Positions 17,581-27,971 of a DNA stretch of 64,000 nt are shown piece by piece (positions within the stretch are counted from its first letter, which is position 1; each line of letters starts with the position of its first letter). The position numbers and the translations under genes are program-made. The notes under the pieces were generated by a model. It saw nothing but the letters and a program-made list of their open reading frames with translations, ran no database searches and was not told the DNA's origin. The DNA is from JAJXWB01 sp046349085 (GTDB lineage Bacteria; Pseudomonadota; Alphaproteobacteria; Rhizobiales; Beijerinckiaceae): assembly GCA_046349085.1 (NCBI GenBank), contig JAXMDA010000013.1, positions 1 to 64,000 on the forward strand, in the 5' to 3' direction.

Positions 17581-18168
17581 TCACCACCCGCCCGGCGGCT
17601 TCCCGTCGGCGCCGTACAGCCGATAATTCGGCTTGTGCGTCCTCTGCGCCGCGCGCTTTTCCCGCCGCGCGTCGCGCGCCAGCGCCGCGACGCTATCAGC
17701 CAGTTCGTCGAAGGCGGCGAATCGCTTGGCCTGCACCCGCTCCATCCGGGCGATGGCGCGCGAAAGCTGGTCGATGACGGCCGCCCGCCGCCGCCTGTCC
17801 TCGAAGCTGGCGCGGCCCCGCTCGGCGGCAAGCGCGTCGAGTTCGGCCCGCGCGGCGAAGGCGACGTCGCGCGCCAGATCGTATTTGTCCGGCGGCGGCC
17901 CCTTGCGGCGGCGTTTCGGCGGATCGGCTTCGACACGTGCGAAAAAATCGACCCGCGCGTCGATGCGCGGCGCAGACGCCGACCGGCGCGGCCAGTCCAT
18001 TTCCGCGATCCAGTGGTAGAGCGTCGAGGCCGACACGCCGAAGGCCTGCGCGACTTTCACCATGGGAATGGCGGTGTCGTAATAGAGATCGCGCAGCCGG
18101 ATCATGTCGGCGTCGCTGAACGCGATTCTGGCGCGCGGGCGGCGGGTGAGGTCGGGGGCGGGAGGCAT
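17581..18168 (-). CDS. HTH protein, possibly terminase-small-subunit-like
   Basis: 195 residues. The N-terminal HTH region (DADMIRLRDLYYDTAIPMVKVAQAFGVSASTLYHWIAEMDWPRR) resembles the helix-turn-helix of phage terminase small subunits and transposase-like DNA-binding domains. The rest is basic and coiled-coil-like (RRRRAAVIDQLSRAIARMERVQAKRF). No phage genes are adjacent, so the phage link is weak. Its base composition is normal for the genome, but the stretch immediately upstream of its start is the AT-richer region 18169-19500. The ATG at 18168 lacks a clear ribosome-binding site. Confidence 0.6.
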   Translation of the reverse strand: MPPAPDLTRRPRARIAFSDADMIRLRDLYYDTAIPMVKVAQAFGVSASTLYHWIAEMDWPRRSASAPRIDARVDFFARVEADPPKRRRKGPPPDKYDLARDVAFAARAELDALAAERGRASFEDRRRRAAVIDQLSRAIARMERVQAKRFAAFDELADSVAALARDARREKRAAQRTHKPNYRLYGADGKPPGGW

Positions 18169-19181
18169 GAGGAAATTACCTAATCATCGCAATACATCTT
18201 TTTTGCGTTGTAGAATGTCAACCGGTCTAGGCGCCAATCGATTTCCGCTATTAGAAACTGCGATATGTATCTCAAAAAAGCCAAGCCTGAGTTATGGACA
18301 TTTTTGTAATCGTCATAGGAACACTATCTGAGCATTTGGAACTGACCTGATCAGGTGATTCGGAGGGCGATAATCATCTATATCTCCTTTGACCCCGATT
18401 AGGTTGCAGTGGCGTGCACACAAAGCGTGAACATTTAAACGATTTATCAAGCCGAGATATGCGAGGAGCGAGCCCATAATGAAATTCCTGACCTGATACC
18501 CGCGTAGCAGTGCAGATCGAGTACTTATTCTCGCGCGATTGAGTTTGTATCATTCAGTGATTATAGGGAACTAACGGCGGCGGACCTCCTATCCGGAAAT
18601 AGGTTCGCAAGCACTGGTCGAAATAGATTGCTAGCACAATTAACTCAGCAAAATTCGAATGCCTTTGCCGAGAAGAATGGATTTCACGCTATCGTGGCAT
18701 TTTGATCCGAACTGCAGTTGAGTATTTGGCGTGTCGCAGGCGACTTCGCATACATAACTGGATGTCGCGAGTCGTGAGGCACGTTGATGGAGCATGGTGC
18801 CGCCTCGAACCGAAGAATTGTGGCTCGAGCAATGCGACGGAAAACCGAGTCACGCAAGCCTTACGATTTAGTTGGAACAAGCTCGATCGAGCAGATACAT
18901 CTGGAACTAAGGGTAAAGGCGATGACCGCGATGTAGTGCCGAAATATCGGGAACTTTACGAAAGATCACACCAAAGAGAGCGGCTCTATAATAAAGCAGA
19001 TTAATTCGAACCATATTCAGCGTCTCTCGGCGACCATCAGTCACTACTCCAACAAATCTGCTCATCCAAGATTATAATAGCATTGCGCTTGAGTCTTGCA
19101 TTCGGCTCGCACGCAATTGATACCGCCCCCCGTCTTTTCGCAACACGGAATAAATTAGATGTGCCGCTTACGGTGCGGGGT
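18169..19181. other. AT-richer region with no intact gene
   Basis: GC drops sharply from 18169: the 60 bases from 18541 are 47% GC against roughly two thirds around. No convincing full-length gene. Short open stretches look protein-like but are broken: minus strand 18477-18313 (54 codons, MGSLLAYLGLIN...), and on the plus strand one frame open over 18508-18702, 18706-18774, 18778-18933 and 18937-19075, separated by single stop codons (TGA, TGA, TAG). A 100-codon plus-strand frame at 18702-19004 overlaps these in another phase. I read the region as foreign DNA in decay, but none of the pieces is recognisable. Confidence 0.5.
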
Positions 19182-19509
19182 CTATCGGCTTAAATCGAAT
19201 AGCGCACTAATATCCTCTTCAGAAAGCCCGGCAGGATAGACTTCGAGGATGAAGCATAGCGCGTAAATGCCCACCAGTGATTTGAGATCTGCTCTACTTC
19301 GCATGAAATTTGCCTCGCCGATACATGCGCAATACCGAAAGCTTGACTTCAGAAAAAGCTGGCATAAGTTGAGATCGCCAAAAGACTGCGGCGTTCGGCG
19401 CATAAAAGGCCAGCTCTTCCCCACCATCAGAAAACAAGTCTGACCACAACAAGCAACCCGCCTTCTCACTAACAGCTGGAACAAATCTCCCGTCGTTCAA
19501 ATGCGCCAA
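19182..19509 (-). pseudogene. frameshifted fragment of an unknown gene
   Basis: Two adjacent minus-strand frames read like one protein split by a frameshift near 19300. The upstream frame gives LNDGRFVPAVSEKAGCLLW ... SVLRMYRRGKFHAK then stop; the overlapping second frame gives RADLKSLVGIYALCFILEV ... EEDISALFDLSR then stop. The upstream frame has no ATG; it stays open leftward into the palindromic repeat at 19558-19690, as if the 5' part was lost there. AT-richer than the genome. Not matched to any family I know. Confidence 0.4.
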
Positions 19510-19557
19510 TAACTCGGTGGCGTCCCCGCTGAAATTGCAGGAGCCTCTGTCAGCGGG

Positions 19558-19690
19558 AGATTCCCTTCCCTTTGTGGGGGAAGGTCGCGCAATCCTGCGA
19601 GATTGGCGGCGTGGGGTCTGTCGCTAACGTCGCAAGGTTGCGCGACCCCCTCCTCCCCTCCCCCTTGCCGCAAGGGGGAGGGGAGAAGGC
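19558..19690. repeat. compound palindromic repeat next to uvrB
   Basis: Contains GGTCGCGCAA (19583-19592) and its inverted copy TTGCGCGACC (19638-19647), followed by a GC-rich hairpin CTCCCCCTTG...CAAGGGGGAG (about 19658-19680). C/G-run hairpins of this kind also occur at 12822-12841 and inside uvrB at 19849-19898. It separates the gene fragment from the uvrB 3' end. Confidence 0.65.
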
Positions 19691-19699
19691 GCCAGCGCC

Positions 19700-22291
<2,592 letters not shown>

Positions 22292-22402
22292 GGCGCCAAT
22301 ATGGGACCTGGGCGAGTCAGTTGGAAGGCTCGGCGTCGGCAAAGCCGTTGCAGCAATGAGCGGATGGCTCGGGAGGGTGGCGCAAGGCGCTGGCGGTTAG
22401 CC

Positions 22403-22495
22403 AAAGAAAACGCCCGACCTCCGAAGTTCCGTGCTTCGGATCGGTCCACGCGGCCAAGAAAACGCGGACCTCAGGTCGGGCGGTTCCGTAGGAAC
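22403..22495 (-). ncRNA. candidate structured RNA: hairpin plus three-way junction and U-run
   Basis: Reading the minus strand: hairpin GTTCC-TAC-GGAAC (22495-22483); then a 10-bp outer stem CGCCCGACCT (22482-22473) closed by AGGTCGGGCG (22420-22411), enclosing hairpin GGTCC...GGACC (22470-22443) and hairpin CCGAAG...CTTCGG (22439-22421). The outer stem runs directly into TTTTCTTT. All arms are perfect. It starts 15 bp after the stop of the small membrane protein gene and ends 112 bp before uvrB, so it could be that gene's 3' UTR/terminator, a uvrB leader, or a separate small RNA. The gap 22292-22509 holds nothing else I recognise. Confidence 0.5.
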
Positions 22496-22509
22496 TTGGG
22501 CTCAGCCGA

Positions 22510-22743
22510 TCAAGGCTTCACCAAAGCTCCGAAAATCGGCGAATTGGGCTCGACATGCTCGATGGCGGCCGTCACAGGGCGCTTCGGCGCGCTGCGCATC
22601 GAATAGGCGACGATGCCGACGCCAAAGGCGAGCGCAGCGATCAGCGCGAGCGAGACATTGAACTGGCGACGAGCGGCTCCCGCATCCCAGCCACGGCTGA
22701 AACCGGCTTCAGGCGCCTTGTCGAAATGATCCACAACCGACAT
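22510..22743 (-). CDS. small single-pass membrane protein, hypothetical
   Basis: 77 residues: MSVVDHFDKAPEAGFSRGWDAGAARRQ, one transmembrane helix (FNVSLALIAALAFGVGIVAYSM), then a short tail ending SPIFGALVKP. The start at 22743 has TGGGG at suitable spacing; ATG 22752 (MADMSVV) is the alternative. Upstream of the candidate structured RNA on the same strand. Function not recognised. Confidence 0.55.
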   Translation of the reverse strand: MSVVDHFDKAPEAGFSRGWDAGAARRQFNVSLALIAALAFGVGIVAYSMRSAPKRPVTAAIEHVEPNSPIFGALVKP

Positions 22744-22883
22744 GTCAGCCATCCCCAGAGCTTTTGTTGTCCGAAACCGTTGCTCGGCTTCGAAAGTCAC
22801 CCTATCGACCCAACCCCGTTCCCGATGTGCGTTTTGGCGCCTCTCGGACACCGCTCGCATCTGTTACTCATTTACAACACTCA

Positions 22884-22898
22884 AGCGAAAATTTCGCT
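22884..22898. promoter_or_regulatory. perfect 7-bp palindrome, possible operator
   Basis: AGCGAAA-A-TTTCGCT in the 347-bp space between the small membrane protein gene and the aminotransferase. It is AT-rich at its centre and lies 12 bp before the short frame at 22910. No known regulator consensus fits. Confidence 0.3.
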
Positions 22899-22909
22899 CA
22901 GATGCTAAA

Positions 22910-23062
22910 ATGAGCCTTATCCACCGGAAGTCAATCGGCGACGAGCCGTCTCACACTGATGTGAACGGCGTAGCTAACAGCTGGTTTCATGATGCCTTAA
23001 AATATTTGCGCTCCCGCGACGAAGCTCTATTGTGCGCCGCCCTCGGCCCAGGAGAATCCTAG
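22910..23062 (+). CDS. possible 50-residue protein before the aminotransferase
   Basis: ATG 22910 to TAG 23062, MSLIHRKSIGDEPSH...WFHDALKYLRSRDEALLCAALG. It has a protein-like C-terminal half and is 28 bp upstream of the aminotransferase, but there is no good ribosome-binding site and its third positions are less GC-rich than the neighbours. May be a real small gene or chance. Confidence 0.25.
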   Translation: MSLIHRKSIGDEPSHTDVNGVANSWFHDALKYLRSRDEALLCAALGPGES

Positions 23063-23090
23063 GGCCATTCTGAAACGGAGACACAGACCC

Positions 23091-24293
23091 ATGGCGTTCC
23101 TCGCCGATGCCCTTTCTCGCGTGAAGCCTTCCGCCACCATCGCGGTGACGCAGAAAGCGCGCGACCTGAAAGCGCAGGGTCGCGACATCATCAGCCTGTC
23201 GGTCGGCGAGCCGGACTTCGACACGCCGGACAACATCAAGGAAGCGGCGGTCGCCGCGATCCGGCGCGGCGAAACGAAGTATCCGCCCGTCGCCGGCATC
23301 GTGCCGCTGCGCGAGGCGATTTGCGGCAAGTTCAAGCGCGAGAACAATCTCGACTACAAGCCGGGCCAGGTCATCGTCGGCACCGGCGGCAAGCACATCC
23401 TGTTCAACGCCTTCATGGCGACCCTGAACCCCGGCGACGAAGTCATCGTCACCGCGCCCTACTGGGTCAGCTATCCGGAAATGGTCGCGCTCTGCGGCGG
23501 CACGGCTGTGGTTGTCCACACCAGGATGGAGCACGGCTTCAAGCTGCAGCCGGAGGATCTCGAACGCGCGATCACGCCGAAAACCAAGTGGGTCGTGCTG
23601 AACTCGCCGTCCAACCCGTCGGGCGCGGCCTATACGCGCGAGGAATTGAAGAAGGTCACCGACGTTCTGGTGCGCCATCCCCATGTCTGGGTTCTGCCCG
23701 ACGACATGTACGAGCACCTCACCTACGGCGACTTCAAGTTCGTCACGCCCGCCGAGATCGAGCCGGCGCTCTACGACCGCACGCTCACCATGAACGGCGT
23801 GTCGAAGGCCTACGCCATGACCGGGTGGCGCATCGGCTACGCCGCCGGCCCCGAGAAGCTGATCCGCGCCATGGACATGATCCAGGGCCAGCAGACGTCG
23901 GGCGCCTGCACGATCGCGCAATGGGCCTCGGTCGAGGCGCTCAACGGCCCGCAGGACTTCATCGCGACGTCCCGCAAAGCCTTCCAGGCGCGACGCGATC
24001 TCGTCGTTTCCATGCTCGGCCAGGCCAGGCACCTGAAATGCCCGAGCCCGGAAGGCGCCTTCTACGTCTTCCCGTCCTGCGCCGGGACGATCGGCCTGAA
24101 GACGCCGTCCGGCAAGACGATCGCCAGCGACCAGGATTTCGTCACCGAGCTGCTGGAGGCCGAGGGCGTGGCGACGGTGCAGGGCTCCGCCTTCGGCACG
24201 GCCCCGAACTTCCGCGTGTCCTACGCGACGTCGGACAAGCTGCTGGAAGAGGCCTGCACGCGCATCCAGCGCTTCTGCGCCAGCCTCGGTTGA
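23091..24293 (+). CDS. pyridoxal-phosphate aminotransferase, aspartate aminotransferase type
   Basis: 400 residues, fold type I, class Ib aspartate aminotransferase as in rhizobial AatA. Substrate and PLP residues: SVGEPDFDTP, GTGGKHILFNAF, NSPSNPSGAAY (Asn binding the pyridine ring side), and the lysine motif MNGVSKAYAMTGWRIGY. It interconverts aspartate and oxaloacetate with 2-oxoglutarate/glutamate; some members also act on prephenate. ATG follows ACGGAGACAC. A strong terminator lies 31 bp after the stop, so it is monocistronic or the last gene. Confidence 0.93.
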   Translation: MAFLADALSRVKPSATIAVTQKARDLKAQGRDIISLSVGEPDFDTPDNIKEAAVAAIRRGETKYPPVAGIVPLREAICGKFKRENNLDYKPGQVIVGTGGKHILFNAFMATLNPGDEVIVTAPYWVSYPEMVALCGGTAVVVHTRMEHGFKLQPEDLERAITPKTKWVVLNSPSNPSGAAYTREELKKVTDVLVRHPHVWVLPDDMYEHLTYGDFKFVTPAEIEPALYDRTLTMNGVSKAYAMTGWRIGYAAGPEKLIRAMDMIQGQQTSGACTIAQWASVEALNGPQDFIATSRKAFQARRDLVVSMLGQARHLKCPSPEGAFYVFPSCAGTIGLKTPSGKTIASDQDFVTELLEAEGVATVQGSAFGTAPNFRVSYATSDKLLEEACTRIQRFCASLG

Positions 24294-24323
24294 GAAGGCA
24301 GCGCTTTCGTTGTGTGCGTTTTG

Positions 24324-24352
24324 ACGCCGCCCCGTTTCGGGGCGGCGTTTTC
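24324..24352 (+). terminator. intrinsic terminator after the aminotransferase gene
   Basis: ACGCCGCCCCG-TTT-CGGGGCGGCGT, an 11-bp perfect stem followed by TTTTC. Confidence 0.9.
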
Positions 24353-24408
24353 AATTTATGGTGCGGCTTATGCGCGGCGACGCGCGATTCCCAGGCCTGG
24401 AGCCCGTC

Positions 24409-24939
24409 ATGACTCTCACCACTGCAAAAACGATTTTCGCGGCAGGCCTTTTCGCCTGCGCGTTTTCCGCGACGCAGGCGTCGGCCCAGCAGGGGACGAC
24501 GCGCATCGGCGCGCTGGAATGCGACGTCGCGGCCGGCGTCGGCATGGTCATCACCTCCAGCAAGGCGCTGGACTGCTGGTTCTTCCGCGAAGACGGCGCC
24601 TCCGAACACTATGTCGGCACAATCTCGCGCTTCGGCGTCGCGCTCGGCGCCACCGGCCCGGGCCATCTCGACTGGGCTGTGTTCGCGCCCACTGTCGGCC
24701 TGCATTCGGGCGAACTCGCCGGCGACTATGGCGGCGTCGGCGCTTCGGCGACCGCGGGCGTCGGTCTGGGCGCCAATGCGCTGATCGGAGGCTCGAATCG
24801 CGCCATCAATCTGCAGCCCTTCTCGGTCCAGGCGCAGATCGGCGTCGACGTCGCCGCCGGCGTGACGGCCATGGCGCTGGAATACGCTCCGCCGCCGCCC
24901 GCCGCGCCCATCCCGCGCGCGCGTCGCAACAAGCGATAA
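24409..24939 (+). CDS. DUF992 family exported protein
   Basis: 176 residues with a signal peptide (MTLTTAKTIFAAGLFACAFSATQASAQ). The mature part fits DUF992: RIGALECDVAAGVGMVITSSKALDCWFF, HYVGTISRFGVALG, GHLDWAVFAP, Gly-rich loops, and LQPFSVQAQIGVDVAAGV near the end. Two Cys may form a disulfide. Periplasmic; role unknown. Start 24409 is set by GGAG upstream and by the signal peptide. Confidence 0.85.
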   Translation: MTLTTAKTIFAAGLFACAFSATQASAQQGTTRIGALECDVAAGVGMVITSSKALDCWFFREDGASEHYVGTISRFGVALGATGPGHLDWAVFAPTVGLHSGELAGDYGGVGASATAGVGLGANALIGGSNRAINLQPFSVQAQIGVDVAAGVTAMALEYAPPPPAAPIPRARRNKR

Positions 24940-25058
24940 CGCCGCCGCGACGTTTAGCGTCGATTGGCCGTCTTGCCATCGACGCGCGTCGGTGAAACGA
25001 TCCCGTATGACGGCGCCGGACGCCGCAGCTTCCGGCGCCGTCAAGGTCACGGGAGTTT

Positions 25059-27140
25059 ATGATGAGCGACAGGCCGGCCAATAGCGGCAGAAGAGCGATG
25101 GGACCCCGGCTGATTGCGCTGGTCGGTCCCTTCCAGAGCGGCAAGACAACACTTCTCGAAAGCATAATGGCGCGCGCAGGCGCTATCTCTCGCCAGGGCG
25201 CCGTCCGCGACGGGTCTTCGGTCGGCGATTCCAGCGCCGAGGCGCGCGCTCACGCGATGAGCGTGGAAGCCAACGTCGCAACCGCCGACTATCTCGGCGA
25301 CCGCTATACGTTCATCGACTGCCCCGGCTCGATCGAATTTTCCAACGAGATGCGCGACGTGCTGCCGCTCTGCGATGCGGCCGTCGTGGTGTGCGAGGCT
25401 GACCCGCGCAAGATCCCCGCGCTGCAGCTCATCTTGCGCGAACTCGAGGAACTCGGCGTTCCTCGCCTGCTCTTCCTCAACAAGATCGACGCCGCTACGC
25501 AGCGCGTGCACGAGACGCTGGGCCTGCTTCAGCCCGCCTCGCGCGCCCCCCTGCTCCTGCGCCAAATTCCGATCTGGCAGAGCGGCATCGCCACCGGCTT
25601 CATCGACCTCGCGCTCGAGCGCGCCTTCGTCTATCGCGAGCACGCGCCTTCGACCGTCATCGACGTTCCCGCAGGCGACCTGCCGCGCGAGAAAGACGCG
25701 CGCTACACCATGCTCGAAAAGCTCGCGGACTACGATGACGCGCTGATGGAGGAGTTGATCTCCGACATCGAGCCGCCGCGCGACCAGGTTTTTGACGATC
25801 TCGCGCGCGAATTGCGCGACGGCCATGTCGTGCCGATGCTGATCGGCTCGGCCGAGCGCGGCAATGGCGTGACGCGCTTGTTGAAAGCGTTGCGCCATGA
25901 ATCCCCGAATATTGCGCAAACACGCGCGCGCCTTGGAGTCGCCGAAACGGGCCCGGCGATCGGGCAGTCCATGCGCACCGTGCACACGGCGCATGGCGGC
26001 AAGCTCTCCATCGTGCGCGTGCTGCGCGGCTCCTTTGCCGACGGCGCAACGGTGGTCGGCGCCAATGGCGGCGAGGATCGCATCGCATCGCTCTCCCGCA
26101 TGATCGGGTCGGCCTCCACCAAGGTCGGCAAGGCCGAAGAAGGCGACACGCTCGCGTTCGGCCGCCTCGACCATATCGCCTCGGGCGAAACGATCGGCGA
26201 AGCCAAGGCCGGCAAGCCGCAGCAGATCTCCGGCCGGCCGCCGACGCCGCAACCGGTCCACGCGCTGTCGCTCGCAATCAGGGATCGCAAGGACGAGGTG
26301 AAGCTCGCGGCCGCCATGGCCAAACTTACCGAGGAGGATTCCTCGCTGATCTTCACGCAGGACCAGGAATCCGGCGAGATGAAACTTTCCGGCCAGGGCG
26401 AGATGCATCTGCGCGTCGCGCTCGAGCGCCTTTCGGCGCGGTTCGGCGTGACGGTGGAAGCGAAGAAGAGCAGCGTCTCCTATCGCGAGACGATCCGCCA
26501 TACCGCCCATGTGCGCGGGCGTCACAAGAAACAGTCGGGCGGCCACGGACAGTTCGGCGACGTGCTGATCGACGTGCGCCCGCAGGATCGTGGCGCGGGC
26601 TTCCTCTTCGAGGAAAAGGTGCACGGCGGTTCGGTGCCGCGGCAATATTTTTCGTCCGTGGAGGCCGGCTGCCGCGACGCCTGCGTGCACGGACCGCTCG
26701 GCTTCCCGGTGGTGGATGTCGCCGTGACGCTCGTCGACGGCTCCTATCATACGGTCGATTCCTCCGACATGGCCTTCCGCACCGCGGCCCGCATCGGAAT
26801 GCAGGAGGCGCTCGAAAAGAGCGGACCCGTTCTGCTCGAACCGATCCTCGCCGTCTCCATCGCGGTGCCGACCGAGGCGATGTCGCGGGCGACTGCGATC
26901 GTCTCCGGCCGGCGCGGCCAGATCCTCGGCTTCGACGGCAGGCCCGGTTGGGACGGCTGGGATGTGCTGGAGGCGCAGATCCCCGAAGCGGAAATGGGCG
27001 GACTGATCGTCGACCTGCGCTCCGCCACCTCGGGCGTCGGGTCCTACACCGCGAAGTTCGACCATCTCGCCGAAGTCGTCGGCAAGCACGCCGACGCCAT
27101 CGTCGCAGCGCGCGCGAGCGAGAAGGTCAACGGGCATTAG
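25059..27140 (+). CDS. elongation factor G-like GTPase, divergent paralogue
   Basis: 693 residues with all EF-G domains, but the GTPase centre is altered. P-loop GPFQSGKTT (residues 23-31) replaces the AHxDAGKTT type. Switch II is DCPGS (87-91): the catalytic His of DTPGH is Ser. Switch I Thr is also missing (HAMSVE in place of RGITI). NKID (141-144) is intact. Domain IV keeps RGRHKKQSGGHGQFGDV and domain V is complete. Housekeeping EF-G has the canonical motifs, so this is an additional factor, perhaps involved in recycling or non-translation roles. GGGAG precedes the ATG. Confidence 0.88.
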   Translation: MMSDRPANSGRRAMGPRLIALVGPFQSGKTTLLESIMARAGAISRQGAVRDGSSVGDSSAEARAHAMSVEANVATADYLGDRYTFIDCPGSIEFSNEMRDVLPLCDAAVVVCEADPRKIPALQLILRELEELGVPRLLFLNKIDAATQRVHETLGLLQPASRAPLLLRQIPIWQSGIATGFIDLALERAFVYREHAPSTVIDVPAGDLPREKDARYTMLEKLADYDDALMEELISDIEPPRDQVFDDLARELRDGHVVPMLIGSAERGNGVTRLLKALRHESPNIAQTRARLGVAETGPAIGQSMRTVHTAHGGKLSIVRVLRGSFADGATVVGANGGEDRIASLSRMIGSASTKVGKAEEGDTLAFGRLDHIASGETIGEAKAGKPQQISGRPPTPQPVHALSLAIRDRKDEVKLAAAMAKLTEEDSSLIFTQDQESGEMKLSGQGEMHLRVALERLSARFGVTVEAKKSSVSYRETIRHTAHVRGRHKKQSGGHGQFGDVLIDVRPQDRGAGFLFEEKVHGGSVPRQYFSSVEAGCRDACVHGPLGFPVVDVAVTLVDGSYHTVDSSDMAFRTAARIGMQEALEKSGPVLLEPILAVSIAVPTEAMSRATAIVSGRRGQILGFDGRPGWDGWDVLEAQIPEAEMGGLIVDLRSATSGVGSYTAKFDHLAEVVGKHADAIVAARASEKVNGH

Positions 27141-27153
27141 GCCTGCAGGAACA

Positions 27154-27186
27154 GCGTCATGGCGGGGCCTGTCCCGGCCATGACGC
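27154..27186. repeat. palindromic hairpin, related to family 3
   Basis: GCGTCATGGC (27154-27163) and GCCATGACGC (27177-27186) flank an inner GGG/CCC stem. It lies 13 bp after the EF-G-like stop and may act in mRNA 3'-end stability. The right half resembles the end of the repeat at 17465-17572. Confidence 0.5.
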
Positions 27187-27304
27187 AGATCGAGCGCGTC
27201 CGCGAAGCCTGAATGTCCGCGAGAAGCGCGCCTTTCGCGGCCTCCCCACCGCCCCTCCATTACCAACATTTAATCCGCGGCCCTCTGGACGCCCTCCCAA
27301 TGTA

Positions 27305-27319
27305 AATGTAAATTACATT
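27305..27319. promoter_or_regulatory. candidate operator before the DUF2852 gene
   Basis: AATGTAA-A-TTACATT, a perfect 7-bp palindrome; an additional direct half-site AATGTAA overlaps it at 27299-27305. It is an AT-rich island in GC-rich sequence, 42 bp before ATG 27361, where a promoter would be expected. Confidence 0.5.
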
Positions 27320-27360
27320 CATATCGGCGGCCAACAGGGGCGCAGCCGATGGAGAGGAAC

Positions 27361-27879
27361 ATGAGCGTCTATCAAGGCACTATCGATGGTTCGGCCAATT
27401 CCAGCGACCGCCGCTCGCGGCGCGTGCGGTGGCGCGGCGTCGAACTCTTCGCGATGATCCTCGGCTTCATCGTCTTCTGGCCCATTGGCCTCGCCATTCT
27501 CTTCCTCAAGGTCTGGCAGAAGCGCGAAGGCCGCCCGGATCAGGATCTCGTCGATTTCGTCCACGAAAGGAGTTCGGAAATGCGCGGACGTTGCATGGCC
27601 AAGCGCAGCCAGTGGGGCATGGCCGAATGGGGCAAGGCCGAATGGAAGCCGAATTTCGGCGGCGCCCCGCGTCCGACCGGCAACAGCGCCTTCGACGAGT
27701 GGCGGTCCGCCGAGCTGGCTCGCCTCGAGGAAGAGCGCCAGAAGCTCGTCCAGGCCGAGCGCGACTTCGCCGAGCATCTCGACAAGCTGCGCCGCGCCCG
27801 CGACCGCGAAGAGTTCGAGCGCTTCATGAGCGAGCGCCGCGCCCAACCGCAGCCGCCGCAGGCCGGACCGCAAATCTGA
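27361..27879 (+). CDS. DUF2852 family membrane protein
   Basis: 172 residues. A basic N-terminus leads to one membrane segment (GVELFAMILGFIVFWPIGLAILFLKVW), the DUF2852 signature, then FDEWRSAELARLEEERQKLVQAERDFAEHLDKLRRARDREEFERFM, a long charged helix likely to form a coiled coil. Strong GGAGAGGA before ATG 27361. Upstream AATGTAA palindrome suggests dedicated regulation; a terminator follows. Function unknown; distribution is alphaproteobacterial. Confidence 0.85.
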   Translation: MSVYQGTIDGSANSSDRRSRRVRWRGVELFAMILGFIVFWPIGLAILFLKVWQKREGRPDQDLVDFVHERSSEMRGRCMAKRSQWGMAEWGKAEWKPNFGGAPRPTGNSAFDEWRSAELARLEEERQKLVQAERDFAEHLDKLRRARDREEFERFMSERRAQPQPPQAGPQI

Positions 27880-27896
27880 GCTGACCAACGACACCA

Positions 27897-27925
27897 GGCG
27901 CCGGCCGAAGGGCCGGCGCCATTTT
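27897..27925 (+). terminator. intrinsic terminator after the DUF2852 gene
   Basis: GGCGCCGGCC-GAAG-GGCCGGCGCC, a 10-bp perfect stem with a GNRA-type loop, followed by ATTTTC. Confidence 0.88.
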
Positions 27926-27971
27926 CATGCGCAGCGCCAACCGCGTGCGCAGACCATTTCGGGCTGGGGCC

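Noticed and set aside
18702..19004. A 100-codon plus-strand gene in the AT-richer region
   Set aside because: No start signal or recognisable motif, and another phase of the same strand looks equally protein-like; kept only as part of the decayed region.
17581..19509. An intact prophage
   Set aside because: Only an HTH protein and unrecognised fragments are present; no integrase, capsid or att-like repeats were seen.
22411..22482. The three-way junction as a tRNA
   Set aside because: No anticodon arm, no T-loop GTTCRA at the right place and only two internal hairpins.
22461..22487. An EcfG-type promoter GGAAC ... CGTT on the minus strand before uvrB
   Set aside because: The spacer is 18 bases rather than 16-17, and GGAAC forms part of a hairpin arm.
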